Of a stretch of 64,000 nucleotides of DNA, positions 22,931 through 36,565 are shown piece by piece. Both the position numbers and the translations under genes were made by a program. Source of the stretch: Eudorina sp. 2006-703-Eu-15 (Eukaryota; Chlorophyta; Chlorophyceae; Chlamydomonadales; Volvocaceae); assembly GCA_003117195.1 (NCBI GenBank), contig BDSI01000041.1, positions 876,158 to 940,157 on the forward strand, in the 5' to 3' direction. The notes under the pieces are model-generated. The model worked only from the letters and a program-made list of their open reading frames with translations, was not told the DNA's origin and did no database searches. Numbering within the stretch: position 1 is the first letter of the stretch; each line of letters opens with the position of its first letter.

Positions 22931-25758
22931 CCACGAACGGACATCTCCACGAACGGACTCCTCAGCCTTCTCAGCCTGTTCATGGATGCACGGCACCGAC
23001 ACCGCCCTTGGGCCGCCACCCACGGAGAGGTCTGCGCTGCTGGTCTTTTACGCTGACAACTCTGCGCTCGCTGGGCAGCGGGGCTAGGGTTCCCGGGGAG
23101 GTGCTGCTGGCTTGCGGGGTGTCGGGTGTCGATGGAGACGTGACAGAGGCGGTGGCGATTAAGGCTGCTGGTGAAAGAAAGGTGGTTTTGACGTACGACT
23201 TAGGCTGTAATGCTCAATGTGGTTTCGGTGTGGTTGTACGGAAGCCGCACATGGTACGGCAGGGGGGCCGGTGTTCAATTGTTGTGTGCGGGTGGTTAGA
23301 GGCCGGCCTTGGGAGGCCTGTCGGGAATCGGCCCTTCGGAGCCGATGCATCGCTGGTGGTGGTGGCGGTCCGCCAGCCCATCGCCATCATCACTCTCATT
23401 TATAATTGCCTCATCGGGCAGGTGCCTGCAGGCGCCTGCCCACCGCCTCGATCGGCCCATTACCAGACGGACTCCACACAGATACGTGTTTCGACGGCCA
23501 CCACGTACAGCCATCGTCATCAAGAGCCATCCCCACGTACAGATTTCTCCACGTACAGATTTCTCACGACCCGGTACACCCACACCCCACGAATGCCGAT
23601 TCACCGGCTGCGATGGATCTCAACCTGGAAACACGCGTTTGTACGGCATGACAGCGTGTATGACATAACAGCGTGCAGCGTGTACGAAATGACAGTGTTC
23701 GTATGTTAACGTGACAGTACAACGAACCTAGACAACGAAACCAACTCGTCGCGCTTTGTTTACATTCTCAGTTCAGTCGGGGTAAAGTCGGGGGCCCCTC
23801 CCGGCGTCCCCACAGTCGAGGGCCCATAGACCAGAATTCAGCCCGCGTCGCAGAGGGTAGTGCGAATCACCGCGCCGTGCCAATCCGGCTGACTAACTGA
23901 GCCCGAATTGCACTCAGCCAGCAGGCTTATGCCATCCGCCCATCCATATCAACATTCAGGGGCGGTCGTACAGGGATTCTGGCCGATCATGTCACGCAGC
24001 CACACCCTCGGTCTGAGTCGCGTTCTGGAGTGTACCTCTGCAGCTCCTCGCAGCCCTGACTGTCCGGTGTTCAGCTTGTCCCGCCACCGCCTCATTCAGC
24101 CTCCGCGTGTGGGTCTCATCAGTGTTCGTTCGTGGCGGCACCTGCTTCGCATGTCAGGGGTTCGCGTGCCAACCCTCCGTACATACACTTATGGCACACG
24201 CGTGGGGGCAGTCTGTTGGGAGATACGGGAGGCGTCGGTCGCTGCACTGTTCAAGGGCCCTTGCACGCACTGCACACCCGCGAAGTCCTCGGCAGGCGGG
24301 CCGCGGTGCTGGTTGATTGAGGTTGGCCGTGTGGAGAGTAAGTAAGGATTCAGTGGGCTGCACGAACGGCCAGCCTTCACAAAGTTGGGATGGATCGCAA
24401 CCTTTAAATTTTCTTAAAACCGTACAAGTGGAACCGAGTAGCCTGCAATCCGATACGGTCCATATTATAACAATGTAATTGAATTGTTACGCTTGGCTAA
24501 GACATTGCAGAGCAATTGAACCGTTGGTCCTATGCAAAAAAAGACTGACCTGTTCAACAGATACCTACAGCATTCCCTCGTTCGACATGTTGAGCAGCAT
24601 AGCTTAGAAATTATCGTCTGGATTTCAGGGTAGGGCTAGCGTACTGCCTTTCTAACGACACGAGTAGTTGCCACATACTCTGAAGCGGCGAGATCCAGAA
24701 TCCTGCGATACTTTTTCCAAAGGAGTTAGTATGTCGGGGACCCCGATATCGACCCACAGACCTTCTCATAAACAGTTGCCCAGGGTCGTCAAAGAATGGC
24801 CCTCTTCTTCTTAAGTTGAATAGGAGCCGCAGCTTCCTGGTATTAGTTTTCCAGATAACTCAAGGATCTCGTGCGGTGAGTATTAATTGCCGCCGCAACC
24901 TACGGGGACTGAGATCCTGCGTCACAACCCTTACCCAGGGGCGCAGACGCTCGCAGGCGTCATGGGGCATTCTGGCCCTGCAAGGTGAGGCACAGTCTGG
25001 GTGCATGAACAACATGCAAGTACTCGGTGACAGGGTAGGTTCCCAGAAGACAACCCGACGGCGAACCATCTCTGGTGCCGTACGAGCAACGCGGCCAGGA
25101 GGTGAACGCGATTGACATCTGTCCAGTAATCCCGCCGCATTTGGTCTTTTACACATACGCGGGAGTTGGACTGTTCTGTTGGACTGTCCCCATGCCCCGG
25201 GGGTTGTGCCCCAAGCCCCAATCCCCCCAGGAGGAGGCGCGGAGCCCAGTAAATTTGCTGACGTGACCCACGATAACTCCGGTCCCTGCTGTGCATTCGT
25301 GCACGTTGCTAATGCACACGAGGAGGCGAGGCGAAGGAGGAGGTGCCGCAGGGGCTATCTGAGGTCGGCTCGAGGACGGGCTGGTGCGCCCAACGGTGCT
25401 GCTGGCGGAGCGCAGGTGGGGGTGGGTTGCGGAGGAGTAGTTCTTCTGCTGCATACGCCCGTACAGACGTCAGATGCGGCGGCGCCAAGCCTCGCCGGTC
25501 GCCGCTGCAACAGTAATAGGCCATGCACATGCACTCGGTGTTTCTCAACACCTTCGTTCACTCAATGGCATGACGTCACGCTGGACGACAAAGGTGTGAA
25601 AGAGTGGGGCGGATTTAAACACAGGTCCGCGAGACCGTCTCAGTAGGTCGTGGAATGCCGTCACGAAGAGTCGTAGGTGCCGCGATGCGGTAACGGTCAT
25701 GTGTGTGCGTGGACCTATCCCGCTGCTGCCTGACAGCAGACATTATCGATCGCCATGG

Positions 25759-27171
25759 GCTGGCAACTGCCGGCGTGCCGCCGCGACCAGAACTCGACCG
25801 GATGGCGGCGGCGGCGGCGGCGCCCCGGTCTGCGGGGGTCCTCGCCGCAGGCAGCGCGTCCGGCGGCGGCGGAGCCGAGCTCGCGCCGCGGCCAGATTCG
25901 GCGCAAATGGCGACGCGGACGGCGACGCGGTCGGCGACAGCAGTGCTGCTGCGGCGGCTGCACGTCGGTGAGCTGCAGGACGAATACTCAGTCGCCGCGG
26001 CGGTGGGGCGGCGGTACAGATGTGGCCCGTGGGTCGATTTCCGCCGGAGGATGCCGGCGACCCCGCCAACGGCGGCGCGGAGCGCGTCCTGTCGCTAGGG
26101 CTGGCGTGGCGAGGACTGTGGCCCGTGGGTCGGTCGCGCCGCAACGTATCGCGACGTGGCAGCAACGGCGCACATCATGTTTCGTACGATCGTACAGCGA
26201 ATGTCGCCCCGGAGAGGTGTAGCGGCGGCGGCGGCGGTGGCGCAGCCGCGGCGTTCAAGCGTGAGGTCCTGCTGAGGGCGCTTTCGCGGTGCGGGGCGGA
26301 GCACTTGGTGGTGGAGGTGGAGGAGGGTGGCAGTGAGGGTGGCAGTGAGGGTGGCACTGACGGGGCGGCGCGGGGCGAAGACGAGGAGGGTGAGGACGAT
26401 CACGGCGGGAGGGAGGGGGAGGAATACGAGATGGTGGGTTTGGATGACGACGACGAGGAGGAGGAGGAGGAGGAGGTCAGAGGCATCGAGGGGGCACTGG
26501 ACGGGGTTGAGGGCGCGGGAAGGGCGGCGGCGCGGAAGATTGGTGGTAGTGGCGGCAGCGCCGCGATCCCCGCCGCAGCGGCGGCGGCGGCGGCACGTGC
26601 CGTCTCGGGCCGGGCGGTGGCGTGTTCTGCCCCCGTCGGCGCTGTACCGTACATTGACCGTACGACAGCTACACAGCGACCGGCCGGCCCCGGAAGGCCG
26701 ACGGCGTGCCCGGGGTGCTGCCGGTCCACCGCCGTCACATCCTCCAGCGACTGTACGACACTGGAGCCGCCTGAGGTGACGGGGCCGGAGTCTCTCCTGC
26801 CCTCGTTAGCCTCCGTACTGTCGTACATGCCACGGCTCCGTACATTCACTCTCCGTGGGTTCACGGACCTGGGCCCCGATCTTGCTGCGGCCCTGGTGAC
26901 GCTGGTCTGCGAGGGCGGCGGCTGCAACCGCGGCGGCGATGGCGGCGGCGGCGGCGGCGGGGACGCCCCAACCCGTGGGCATCGTACCGTGCTGCGCCGG
27001 CTGGATTTTGTGGATTGCGGCTGTGCGGTGTGCGGGCTGTGTGGCGGCGGCGAGGCGGCCCTAGCGGCCCAGGCGCGAGTACTGGGTGCGGTGGCGGCGG
27101 CGGGGGCCGGCGGCGGCGGCAGTGGCAGTGGCGGGAGTCCGGCTGCCGTACTGGAGCTGGGATTCTTCTGA
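25759..27171 (+). pseudogene. Headless copy of F-box/LRR gene 3' end (unit 3), frameshifted
   Basis: This is the same gene fragment as in units 2 and 4. A G is missing in the run at about 26004-26008 (CGGTGGGGCGG instead of CGGTGGGGGCGG). This breaks the frame between the first 82 codons and the remaining part, which stays open from about 26020 to the stop at 27171. One Gly-rich CEGGSEGG-like repeat is also lost near 26330. It is probably not functional. Confidence 0.85.
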
Positions 27172-27491
27172 AGGATGGCTGACTGAGCGCGTTGCTGCAG
27201 CCACCACCGAGATTACGGCGCTGCCGCATCTGCCGTCCGAAGGAAAGAGAATGCCCACATCATACCACATCACATTACGTAACGACGGGTTGTCGACCAC
27301 TGAGACGGATGATAACGAATGATTGCAGGTATTCGACGCATTGCGGTGTTGACCTCAACCATTGGGCGTGGAACCTCCCCTTTTCGCGGCGCCAGGCGCT
27401 TCCACATCTCACCGCACCCGGGGGGGGCCGTGGCGTCGGAGGCTCGGCGCGGTACAGCCGAGGAGCGCTGCTAGCCAGCCCAGTACGTCCA

Positions 27492-27538
27492 GCCTGCCAG
27501 CTGTGGGCTGGTAGCCCCGCTGGGCGGGGCCGGCAGGC
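27492..27538. repeat. T-shaped foldable core, copy in unit 3
   Basis: The same 47 bases as at 8794-8840, inside the spacer of unit 3. Confidence 0.75.
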
Positions 27539-28691
27539 ACCGGCTTGGCTCCTGGGGCGCGTCGTTCCCCAGGCTGGCCGCAGCAGGCAGCGGTGGAGCA
27601 GGCGGGTCTGTCAGTGCCCCGTTGCACCTCAAACATGCGTCTGCATGATCGCAAACGGGCGATGAGGGATCCCGAAGGATACATTTTGACGGATGCGATT
27701 TGTTAAGCGCGGCTTCGCGCCCTGCCAACCCGTGTCCGCGCAGTCGCAGTAGCGCTGCACACGTGTGCACCGGTTTTCAGGCAAGATGACCATGGTTAGC
27801 GTAGAAGGTTGCGCACCATGTAGTTTTAAGTAAACAATATTCTTGCAGTCATGTGAATGTAATTGCCCTTCATGAAGACCTTGTTTTCGTATGGCAGGGT
27901 ACGGCGTCGACGACGGGGCATAAACTACTTGCTCTCAATTCTTTCTCAGATCTGGCACCGTGTGGCTTTCAAGTGCACATACTTATCTGAAAGGACTATC
28001 ACCGATTTCTGTAACCTGGAAGTGCAGACGCAGGATGCCAGAAAATGCAACAGCTGGACGCAGCTTATGGGAACTTAAGACGCAAGCTGAAGTTCGTGAG
28101 CCCATTTTGCTAGATCGTAATCGCTGGCGCGGCTCACGATCATCGAAGCACAAGGCAAATGGGACAGCCGACGTCGTTTTCCCATCGCCAATGCCAGCCA
28201 GACCCTTTCCAACGTGGAGCAATTGGATGGCATGCGACATGGATCACCTTGATGGACCAGGAGCTGCAACGGCTGTTTCTTGTGCACAGCAGCAAGTGAC
28301 ATGCCTCGGAAATGAGCAATTCCAAGTCGAGGTCGAACGGCTGCTGCAATCATGAACTAATCGAGCGAGGTACATACCAATAGGTATGGTTTGGAATGAA
28401 TATGCAAGCGCTGAATTTGTGCCTCGTAGGAAGGTCAAGTGAATGCGTGATGGCTTCACCGGAAGCAAAAGCGGCACGGAGCCTGCCGGAAGATTGAACT
28501 GCATAATCGCTTTTTTATGATAAGAGAAGCTTTCGAATAGTTCCTCCGAGATGGACGTGGAAGTGAGGAACAGATGAAGGTATCATGCACGGTATCTTGC
28601 ACGGCCGCTGCCGCAGGTGCCCATCCAAGCGCTCGGCAGTTCAAGGCGCGACGTGATCCTTGCCCAATCATCCTGCTGGATTTTGCTGCCG

Positions 28692-31600
28692 CACACACGA
28701 CTGATCAACACCGGCTGTCTTGCAAGGCCGCTGCTGCAGGTGCCGGTCCACGCGGTCGTTCGTACAAGACCTACCTGCCGTGATCGTGACTGAGGACTCC
28801 TGCTACTGGATGCGCACCGCGCGCGGGGCGTCAAGTACCTGTCAGGACCCGCTGGACCTACCTGGATCGTTTAACGACTGAGACAAAGGTTGTAGCGCTG
28901 CGAAGGGGGGCAGGGTCTGGGGACTTCAATAGGTCGCCTGCAGCAGCCCCGCCCATGCATCCGCCTTCTGGGACAAAGGGATGGGTGCTTTGTTGTGTGA
29001 TGTTGTATCGGTTAGTTGCTTGGTTCCAAGTTTGCAGGTCAGGTCGCGACGAAGAAAGTTCGTGCGGCTCTGCTGACGTGACGAGGACGGCGGCGACGGC
29101 AACATGCAGGTCATGCCAGGTAGGATCATACCGTGCGGGGTCGTTGGGGGAATGAAGTGCGCGGGCCACGGGGTTGAGCGCCATGACCCGTGGGTCGGCG
29201 GGTCCGTATGTTGGTCGGCCTGGATACGGTGTTTTGCAAGGGCTGTGTGGGGCATGCTCATGGGCCAAGTCGACCATCGTTTACCGCGCCGCCGCTGTTT
29301 TCCAGAATTTGGAATGAGTGTCGCGCATTGACGTTGCTGTTTCCGGACACACGACTGATCAACACCGGCTGTCTTGCAAGGCCGCTGCTGCAGGTGCCGG
29401 TCCACGCGGTCGTTCGTACAAGACCTACCTGCCGTGATCGTGACTGAGGACTCCTGCTACTGGATGCGCACCGCGCGCGGGGCGTCAAGTACCTGTCAGG
29501 ACCCGCTGGACCTACCTGGAGCGTTTAACGACTGAGACAAAGGTTGTAGCGCTTCGAAGGGGGGCAGGGTCTGGGGACTTCAATAGGTCGCCTGCAGCAG
29601 CCCCGCCCATGCATCCGCCTTCTGGGACAAAGGGATGGGTGCTTTGTTGTGTGATGTCCTATCGGTTAGTTGCTTGGTTCCAAGTTTGCAGGTCAGGTCG
29701 CGACGAAGAAAGTTCGTGCGGCTCTGCTGACGTGACGAGGACGGCGGCGACGGCAACATGCAGGTCATGCCAGGTAGGATCATACCGTGCGGGGTCGTTG
29801 GGGGAATGAAGTGCGCGGGCCACGGGGTTGAGCGCCATGACCCGTGGGTCGGCGGGTCCGTATGCTGGTCGGCCTGGATACGGTGTTTTGCAAGGGCTGT
29901 GTGGGGCATGCTCATGGGCCAAGTCGACCATCGTTTACCGCGCCGCCGCTGTTTTCCAGAATTTGGAATGAGTGTCGCGCATTGACGTTGCTGTTTCCGG
30001 ACACACGACTGATCAACACCGGCTGTCTTGCAAGGCCGCTGCTGCAGGTGCCGGTCCACGCGGTCGTTCGTACAAGACCTACCTGCCGTGATCGTGACTG
30101 AGGACTCCTGCTCCTGGATGCGCACCGCGCGCGGGGCGTCAAGTACCTGTCAGGACCCGCTGGACCTACCTGGATCGTTTAACGACTGAGACAAAGGTTG
30201 TAGCGCTGCGAAGGGGGGCAGGGTCTGGGGACTTCAATAGGTCGCCTGCAGCAGCCCCGCCCATGCATCCGCCTTCTGGGACAAAGGGATGGGTGCTTTG
30301 TTGTGTGATGTTGTATCGGTTAATTGCTTGGTTCCAAGTTTGCAGGTCAGGTCGCGACGAAGAAAGTTCGTGCGGCTCTGCTGACGTGACGAGGACGGCG
30401 GCGACGGCAACATGCAGGTCATGCCAGGTAGGATCATACCGTGCGGGGTCGTTGGGGGAATGAAGTGCGCGGGCCACGGGGTTGAGCGCCATGACCCGTG
30501 GGTCGGCGGGTCCGTATGCTGGTCGGCCTGGATACGGTGTTTTGCAAGGGCTGTGTGGGGCATGCTCATGGGCCAAGTCGACCATCGTTTACCGCGCCGC
30601 CACTGTTTTCCAGATCTTGGAATGGGTGTCGCGCATTGACGTTGCTGTTTCCGGACACACGACTGATCAACACCGGCTGTCTTGCAAGGCCGCTGCTGCA
30701 GGTGCCGGTCCACGCGGTCGTTCGTACAAGACCTACCTGCCGTGATCGTGACTGAGGACTCCTGCTACTGGATGCGTACCGCGCGCGGGGCGTCAAGTAC
30801 CTGTCAGGACCCGCTGGACCTACCTGGATCGTTTAAGGACTGAGACAAAGGTTGTAGCGCTTCGAAGGGGGGCAGGGTCTGGGGACTTCAATAGGTCGCC
30901 TGCAGCAGCCCCGCCCATGCATCCGCCTTCTGGGACAAAGGGATGGGTGCTTTGTTGTGTGATGTTGTATCGGTTAGTTGCTTGGTTCCAAGTTTGCAGG
31001 TCAGGTCGCGACGAAGAAAGTTCGTGCGGCTCTGCTGACGTGACGAGGACGGCGGCGACGGCAACATGCAGGTCATGCCAGGTAGGATCATACCGTGCGG
31101 GGTCGTTGGGGGAATGAAGTGCGCGGGCCACGGGGTTGAGCGCCATGACCCGTGGGTCGGCGGGTCCGTATGCTGGTCGGCCTGGATACGGTGTTTTGCA
31201 AGGGCTGTGTGGGGCATGCTCATGGGCCAAGTCGACCATCGTTTACCGCGCCGCCACTGTTTTCCAGATCTTGGAATGGGTGTCGCGCATTGACGTTGCT
31301 GTTTCCGGACACACGACTGATCAACACCGGCTGTCTTGCAAGGCCGCTGCTGCAGGTGCCGGTCCACGCGGTCGTTCGTACAAGACCTACCTGCCGTGAT
31401 CGTGACTGAGGACTCCTGCTACTGGATGCGCACCGCGCGCGGGGCGTCAAGTACCTGTCAGGACCCGCTGGACCTACCTGGATCGTTTAACTACTGAGAC
31501 AAAGGTTGTAGCGCTTCGAAGGGGGGCAGGGTCTGGGGACTTCAATAGGTCGCCTGCAGCAGCCCCGCCCATGCATCCGCCTTCTGGGACAAAGGGATGG

Positions 31601-31943
31601 GTGCTTTGTTGTGTGATGTTGTATCGGTTAGTTGCTTGGTTCCAAGTTTGCAGGTCAGGTCGCGACGAAGAAAGTTCGTGCGGCTCTGCTGACGTGACGA
31701 GGACGGCGGCGACGGCAACATGCAGGTCATGCCAGGTAGGATCATACCGTGCGGGGTCGTTGGGGAATGAAGTGCGCGGGCCACGGGGTTGAGCGCCATG
31801 ACCCGTGGGTCGGCGGGTCCGTATGCTGGTCGGCCTGGATACGGTGTTTTGCAAGGGCTGTGTGGGGCATGCTCATGGGCCAAGTCGACCATCGTTTACC
31901 GCGCCGCCGCTGTTTTCCAGAATTTGGAATGAGTGTCGCGCAT
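28692..31943 (+). repeat. Satellite array of unit 3: 5 repeats of about 654 bp
   Basis: Five repeats lie head to tail in 3252 bp. The variant blocks run GTTG..TTAG, GTCC..TTAG, GTTG..TTAA, GTTG..TTAG, GTTG..TTAG. Repeats 3 and 4 share two private changes (GCCACTGTTTT and CCAGATCTTGG near 30600 and 31254), suggesting one is a recent copy of its neighbour. Confidence 0.95.
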
Positions 31944-34772
31944 CCACGAACGGACATCTCCACGAACGGACTCCTCAGCCTTCTCAGCCTGTTCATGGAT
32001 GCACGGCACCGACACCGCCCTTGGGCCGCCACCCACGGAGAGGTCTGCGCTGCTGGTCTTTTACGCTGACAACTCTGCGCTCGCTGGGCAGCGGGGCTAG
32101 GGTTCCCGGGGAGGTGCTGCTGGCTTGCGGGGTGTCGGGTGTCGATGGAGACGTGACAGAGGCGGTGGCGATTAAGGCTGCTGGTGAAAGAAAGGTGGTT
32201 TTGACGTACGACTTAGGCTGTAATGCTCAATGTGGTTTCGGTGTGGTTGTACGGAAGCCGCACATGGTACGGCAGGGGGGCCGGTGTTCAATTGTTGTGT
32301 GCGGGTGGTTAGAGGCCGGCCTTGGGAGGCCTGTCGGGAATCGGCCCTTCGGAGCCGATGCATCGCTGGTGGTGGTGGCGGTCCGCCAGCCCATCGCCAT
32401 CATCACTCTCATTTATAATTGCCTCATCGGGCAGGTGCCTGCAGGCGCCTGCCCACCGCCTCGATCGGCCCATTACCAGACGGACTCCACACAGATACGT
32501 GTTTCGACGGCCACCACGTACAGCCATCGTCATCAAGAGCCATCCCCACGTACAGATTTCTCCACGTACAGATTTCTCACGACCCGGTACACCCACACCC
32601 CACGAATGCCGATTCACCGGCTGCGATGGATCTCAACCTGGAAACACGCGTTTGTACGGCATGACAGCGTGTATGACATAACAGCGTGCAGCGTGTACGA
32701 AATGACAGTGTTCGTATGTTAACGTGACAGTACAACGAACCTAGACAACGAAACCAACTCGTCGCGCTTTGTTTACATTCTCAGTTCAGTCGGGGTAAAG
32801 TCGGGGGCCCCTCCCGGCGTCCCCACAGTCGAGGGCCCATAGACCAGAATTCAGCCCGCGTCGCAGAGGGTAGTGCGAATCACCGCGCCGTGCCAATCCG
32901 GCTGACTAACTGAGCCCGAATTGCACTCAGCCAGCAGGCTTATGCCATCCGCCCATCCATATCAACATTCAGGGGCGGTCGTACAGGGATTCTGGCCGAT
33001 CATGTCACGCAGCCACACCCTCGGTCTGAGTCGCGTTCTGGAGTGTACCTCTGCAGCTCCTCGCAGCCCTGACTGTCCGGTGTTCAGCTTGTCCCGCCAC
33101 CGCCTCATTCAGCCTCCGCGTGTGGGTCTCATCAGTGTTCGTTCGTGGCGGCACCTGCTTCGCATGTCAGGGGTTCGCGTGCCAACCCTCCGTACATACA
33201 CTTATGGCACACGCGTGGGGGCAGTCTGTTGGGAGATACGGGAGGCGTCGGTCGCTGCACTGTTCAAGGGCCCTTGCACGCACTGCACACCCGCGAAGTC
33301 CTCGGCAGGCGGGCCGCGGTGCTGGTTGATTGAGGTTGGCCGTGTGGAGAGTAAGTAAGGATTCAGTGGGCTGCACGAACGGCCAGCCTTCACAAAGTTG
33401 GGATGGATCGCAACCTTTAAATTTTCTTAAAACCGTACAAGTGGAACCGAGTAGCCTGCAATCCGATACGGTCCATATTATAACAATGTAATTGAATTGT
33501 TACGCTTGGCTAAGACATTGCAGAGCAATTGAACCGTTGGTCCTATGCAAAAAAAGACTGACCTGTTCAACAGATACCTACAGCATTCCCTCGTTCGACA
33601 TGTTGAGCAGCATAGCTTAGAAATTATCGTCTGGATTTCAGGGTAGGGCTAGCGTACTGCCTTTCTAACGACACGAGTAGTTGCCACATACTCTGAAGCG
33701 GCGAGATCCAGAATCCTGCGATACTTTTTCCAAAGGAGTTAGTATGTCGGGGACCCCGATATCGACCCACAGACCTTCTCATAAACAGTTGCCCAGGGTC
33801 GTCAAAGAATGGCCCTCTTCTTCTTAAGTTGAATAGGAGCCGCAGCTTCCTGGTATTAGTTTTCCAGATAACTCAAGGGTCTCGTGCGGTGAGTATTAAT
33901 TGCCGCCGCAACCTACGGGGACTGAGATCCTGCGTCACAACCCTTACCCAGGGGCGCAGACGCTCGCAGGCGTCATGGGGCATTCTGGCCCTGCAAGGTG
34001 AGGCACAGTCTGGGTGCATGAACAACATGCAAGTACTCGGTGACAGGGTAGGTTCCCAGAAGACAACCCGACGGCGAACCATCTCTGGTGCCGTACGAGC
34101 AACGCGGCCAGGAGGTGAACGCGATTGACATCTGTCCAGTAATCCCGCCGCATTTGGTCTTTTACACATACGCGGGAGTTGGACTGTTCTGTTGGACTGT
34201 CCCCATGCCCCGGGGGTTGTGCCCCAAGCCCCAATCCCCCCCAGGAGGAGGCGCGGAGCCCAGTAAATTTGCTGACGTGACCCACGATAACTCCGGTCCC
34301 TGCTGTGCATTCGTGCACGTTGCTAATGCGCACGAGGAGGCGAGGCGAAGGAGGAGGTGCCGCAGGGGCTATCTGAGGTCGGCTCGAGGACGGGCTGGTG
34401 CGCCCAACGGTGCTGCTGGCGGAGCGCAGGTGGGGGTGGGTTGCGGAGGAGTAGTTCTTCTGCTGCATACGCCCGTACAGACGTCAGATGCGGCGGCGCC
34501 AAGCCTCGCCGGTCGCCGCTGCAACAGTAATAGGCCATGCACATGCACTCGGTGTTTCTCAACACCTTCGTTCACTCAATGGCATGACGTCACGCTGGAC
34601 GACAAAGGTGTGAAAGAGTGGGGCGGATTTAAACACAGGTCCGCGAGACCGTCTCAGTAGGTCGTGGAATGCCGTCACGAAGAGTCGTAGGTGCCGCGGT
34701 ACGGTAACGGTCATGTGTGTGCGTGGACCTATCCCGCTGCTGCCTGACAGCAGACATTATCGATCGCCATGG

Positions 34773-36198
34773 GCTGGCAACTGCCGGCGTGCCGCCGCGA
34801 CCAGAACTCGACCGGATGGCAGCGGCGGCGGCGGCGCCCCGGTCTGCGGGGGTCCTCGCCGCAGGCAGCGCGTCCGGCGGCGGCGGAGCCGAGCTCGCGC
34901 CGCGGCCAGATTCGGCGCAAATGGCGACGCGGACGGCGACGCGGTCGGCGACAGCAGTGCTGCTGCGGCGGCTGCACGTCGGTGAGCTGCAGGACGAATA
35001 CTCAGTCGCCGCGGCGGTGGGGGCGGCGGCACAGATGTGGCCCGTGGGTCGATTTCCGCCGGAGGATGCCGGCGACCCCGCCAACGGCGGCGCGGAGCGC
35101 GTCCTGTCGCTAGGGCTGGCGTGGCGAGGACTGTGGCCCGTGGGTCGGTCGCGCCGCAACGTATCGCGACGTGGCAGCAACGGCGCACATCATGTTTCGT
35201 ACGATCGTACAGCGAATGTCGCCCCGGAGAGGTGTAGCGGCAGCGGCGGCGGTGGCGCAGCCGCGGCGTTCAAGCGTGAGGTCCTGCTGAGGGCGCTTTC
35301 GCGGTGCGGGGCGGAGCACTTGGTGGTGGAGGTGGAGGAGGGTGGCTGTGAGGGTGGCAGTGAGGGTGGCAGTGAGGGTGGCACTGACGGGGCGGCGCGG
35401 GGCGAAGACGAGGAGGGTGAGGACGATCACGGCGGGAGGGAGGGGGAGGAATACGAGATGGTGGGTTTGGATGACGACGACGAGGAGGAGGAGGAGGAGG
35501 AGGTCAGAGGCATCGAGGGGGCACTGGACGGGGTTGAGGGCGCGGGAAGGGCGGCGGCGCGGAAGATTGGTGGTAGTGGCGGCAGCGCCGCGATCCCCGC
35601 CGCAGCGGCGGCGGCGGCGGCACGTGCCGTCTCGGGCCGGGCGGTGGCGTGTTCTGCCCCCGTCGGCGCTGTACCGTACATTGACCGTACGACAGCTACA
35701 CAGCGACCGGCCGGCCCCGGAAGGCCGACGGCGTGCCCGGGGTGCTGCCGGTCCACCGCCGTCACATCCTCCAGCGACTGTATGACACTGGAGCCGCCTG
35801 AGGTGACGGGGCCGGAGTCTCTCCTGCCCTCGTTAGCCTCCGTACTGTCGTACATGCCACGGCTCCGTACATTCACTCTCCGTGGGTTCACGGACCTGGG
35901 CCCCGATCTTGCTGCGGCCCTGGTGACGCTGGTCTGCGAGGGCGGCGGCTGCAACCGCGGCGGCGATGGCGGCGGCGGCGGCGGCGGGGACGCCCCAACC
36001 CGTGGGCATCGTACCGTGCTGCGCCGGCTGGATTTTGTGGATTGCGGCTGTGCGGTGTGCGGGCTGTGTGGCGGCGGCGAGGCGGCCCTAGCGGCCCAGG
36101 CGCGAGTACTGGGTGCGGTGGCGGCGGCGGGGGCCGGCGGCGGCGGCAGTGGCAGTGGCGGGAGTCCGGCTGCCGTACTGGAGCTGGGATTCTTCTGA
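34773..36198 (+). pseudogene. Headless copy of F-box/LRR gene 3' end (unit 4), frame open
   Basis: This copy keeps the frame of the complete gene across its whole length, unlike units 2 and 3. An upstream ATG at 34717 in the preceding spacer is in frame. It would yield a 493-residue chimera that starts MCVDLSRCC and then enters the LRR part at the junction. There is no F-box. Whether it is transcribed cannot be told from sequence. I list it as a pseudogene because it lacks the original start, first exon and promoter. Confidence 0.75.
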
Positions 36199-36518
36199 AG
36201 GATGGCTGACTGAGCGCGTTGCTGCAGCCACCACCGAGATTACGGCGCTGCCGCATCTGCCGTCCGAAGGAAAGAGAATGCCCACATCATACCACATCAC
36301 ATTACGTAACGACGGGTTGTCGACCACTGAGACGGATGATAACGAATGATTGCAGGTATTCGACGCATTGCGGTGTTGACCTCAACCATTGGGCGTGGAA
36401 CCTCCCCTTTTCGCGGCGCCAGGCGCTTCCACATCTCACCGCACCCGGGGGGGGCCGTGGCGTCGGAGGCTCGGCGCGGTACAGCCGAGGAGCGCTGCTA
36501 GCCAGCCCAGTACGTCCA

Positions 36519-36565
36519 GCCTGCCAGCTGTGGGCTGGTAGCCCCGCTGGGCGGGGCCGGCAGGC
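36519..36565. repeat. T-shaped foldable core, copy in unit 4
   Basis: The same 47 bases as at 8794-8840, inside the spacer of unit 4. Confidence 0.75.

Larger units (their letters stand above)
14117..25758 (+). repeat. Segmental tandem duplication, unit 2 (11642 bp)
   Basis: This is the second direct copy, beginning at GCTGGCA (14117-14123). Its parts are gene fragment 14117-15541, spacer 15542-17062, satellite array 17063-22930 and spacer 22931-25758. It is the longest unit because its array has nine repeats. Confidence 0.95.
25759..34772 (+). repeat. Segmental tandem duplication, unit 3 (9014 bp)
   Basis: This is the third direct copy. Its parts are gene fragment 25759-27171, spacer 27172-28691, satellite array 28692-31943 and spacer 31944-34772. 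It begins and ends at the GCTGGCA junction. Confidence 0.95.
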
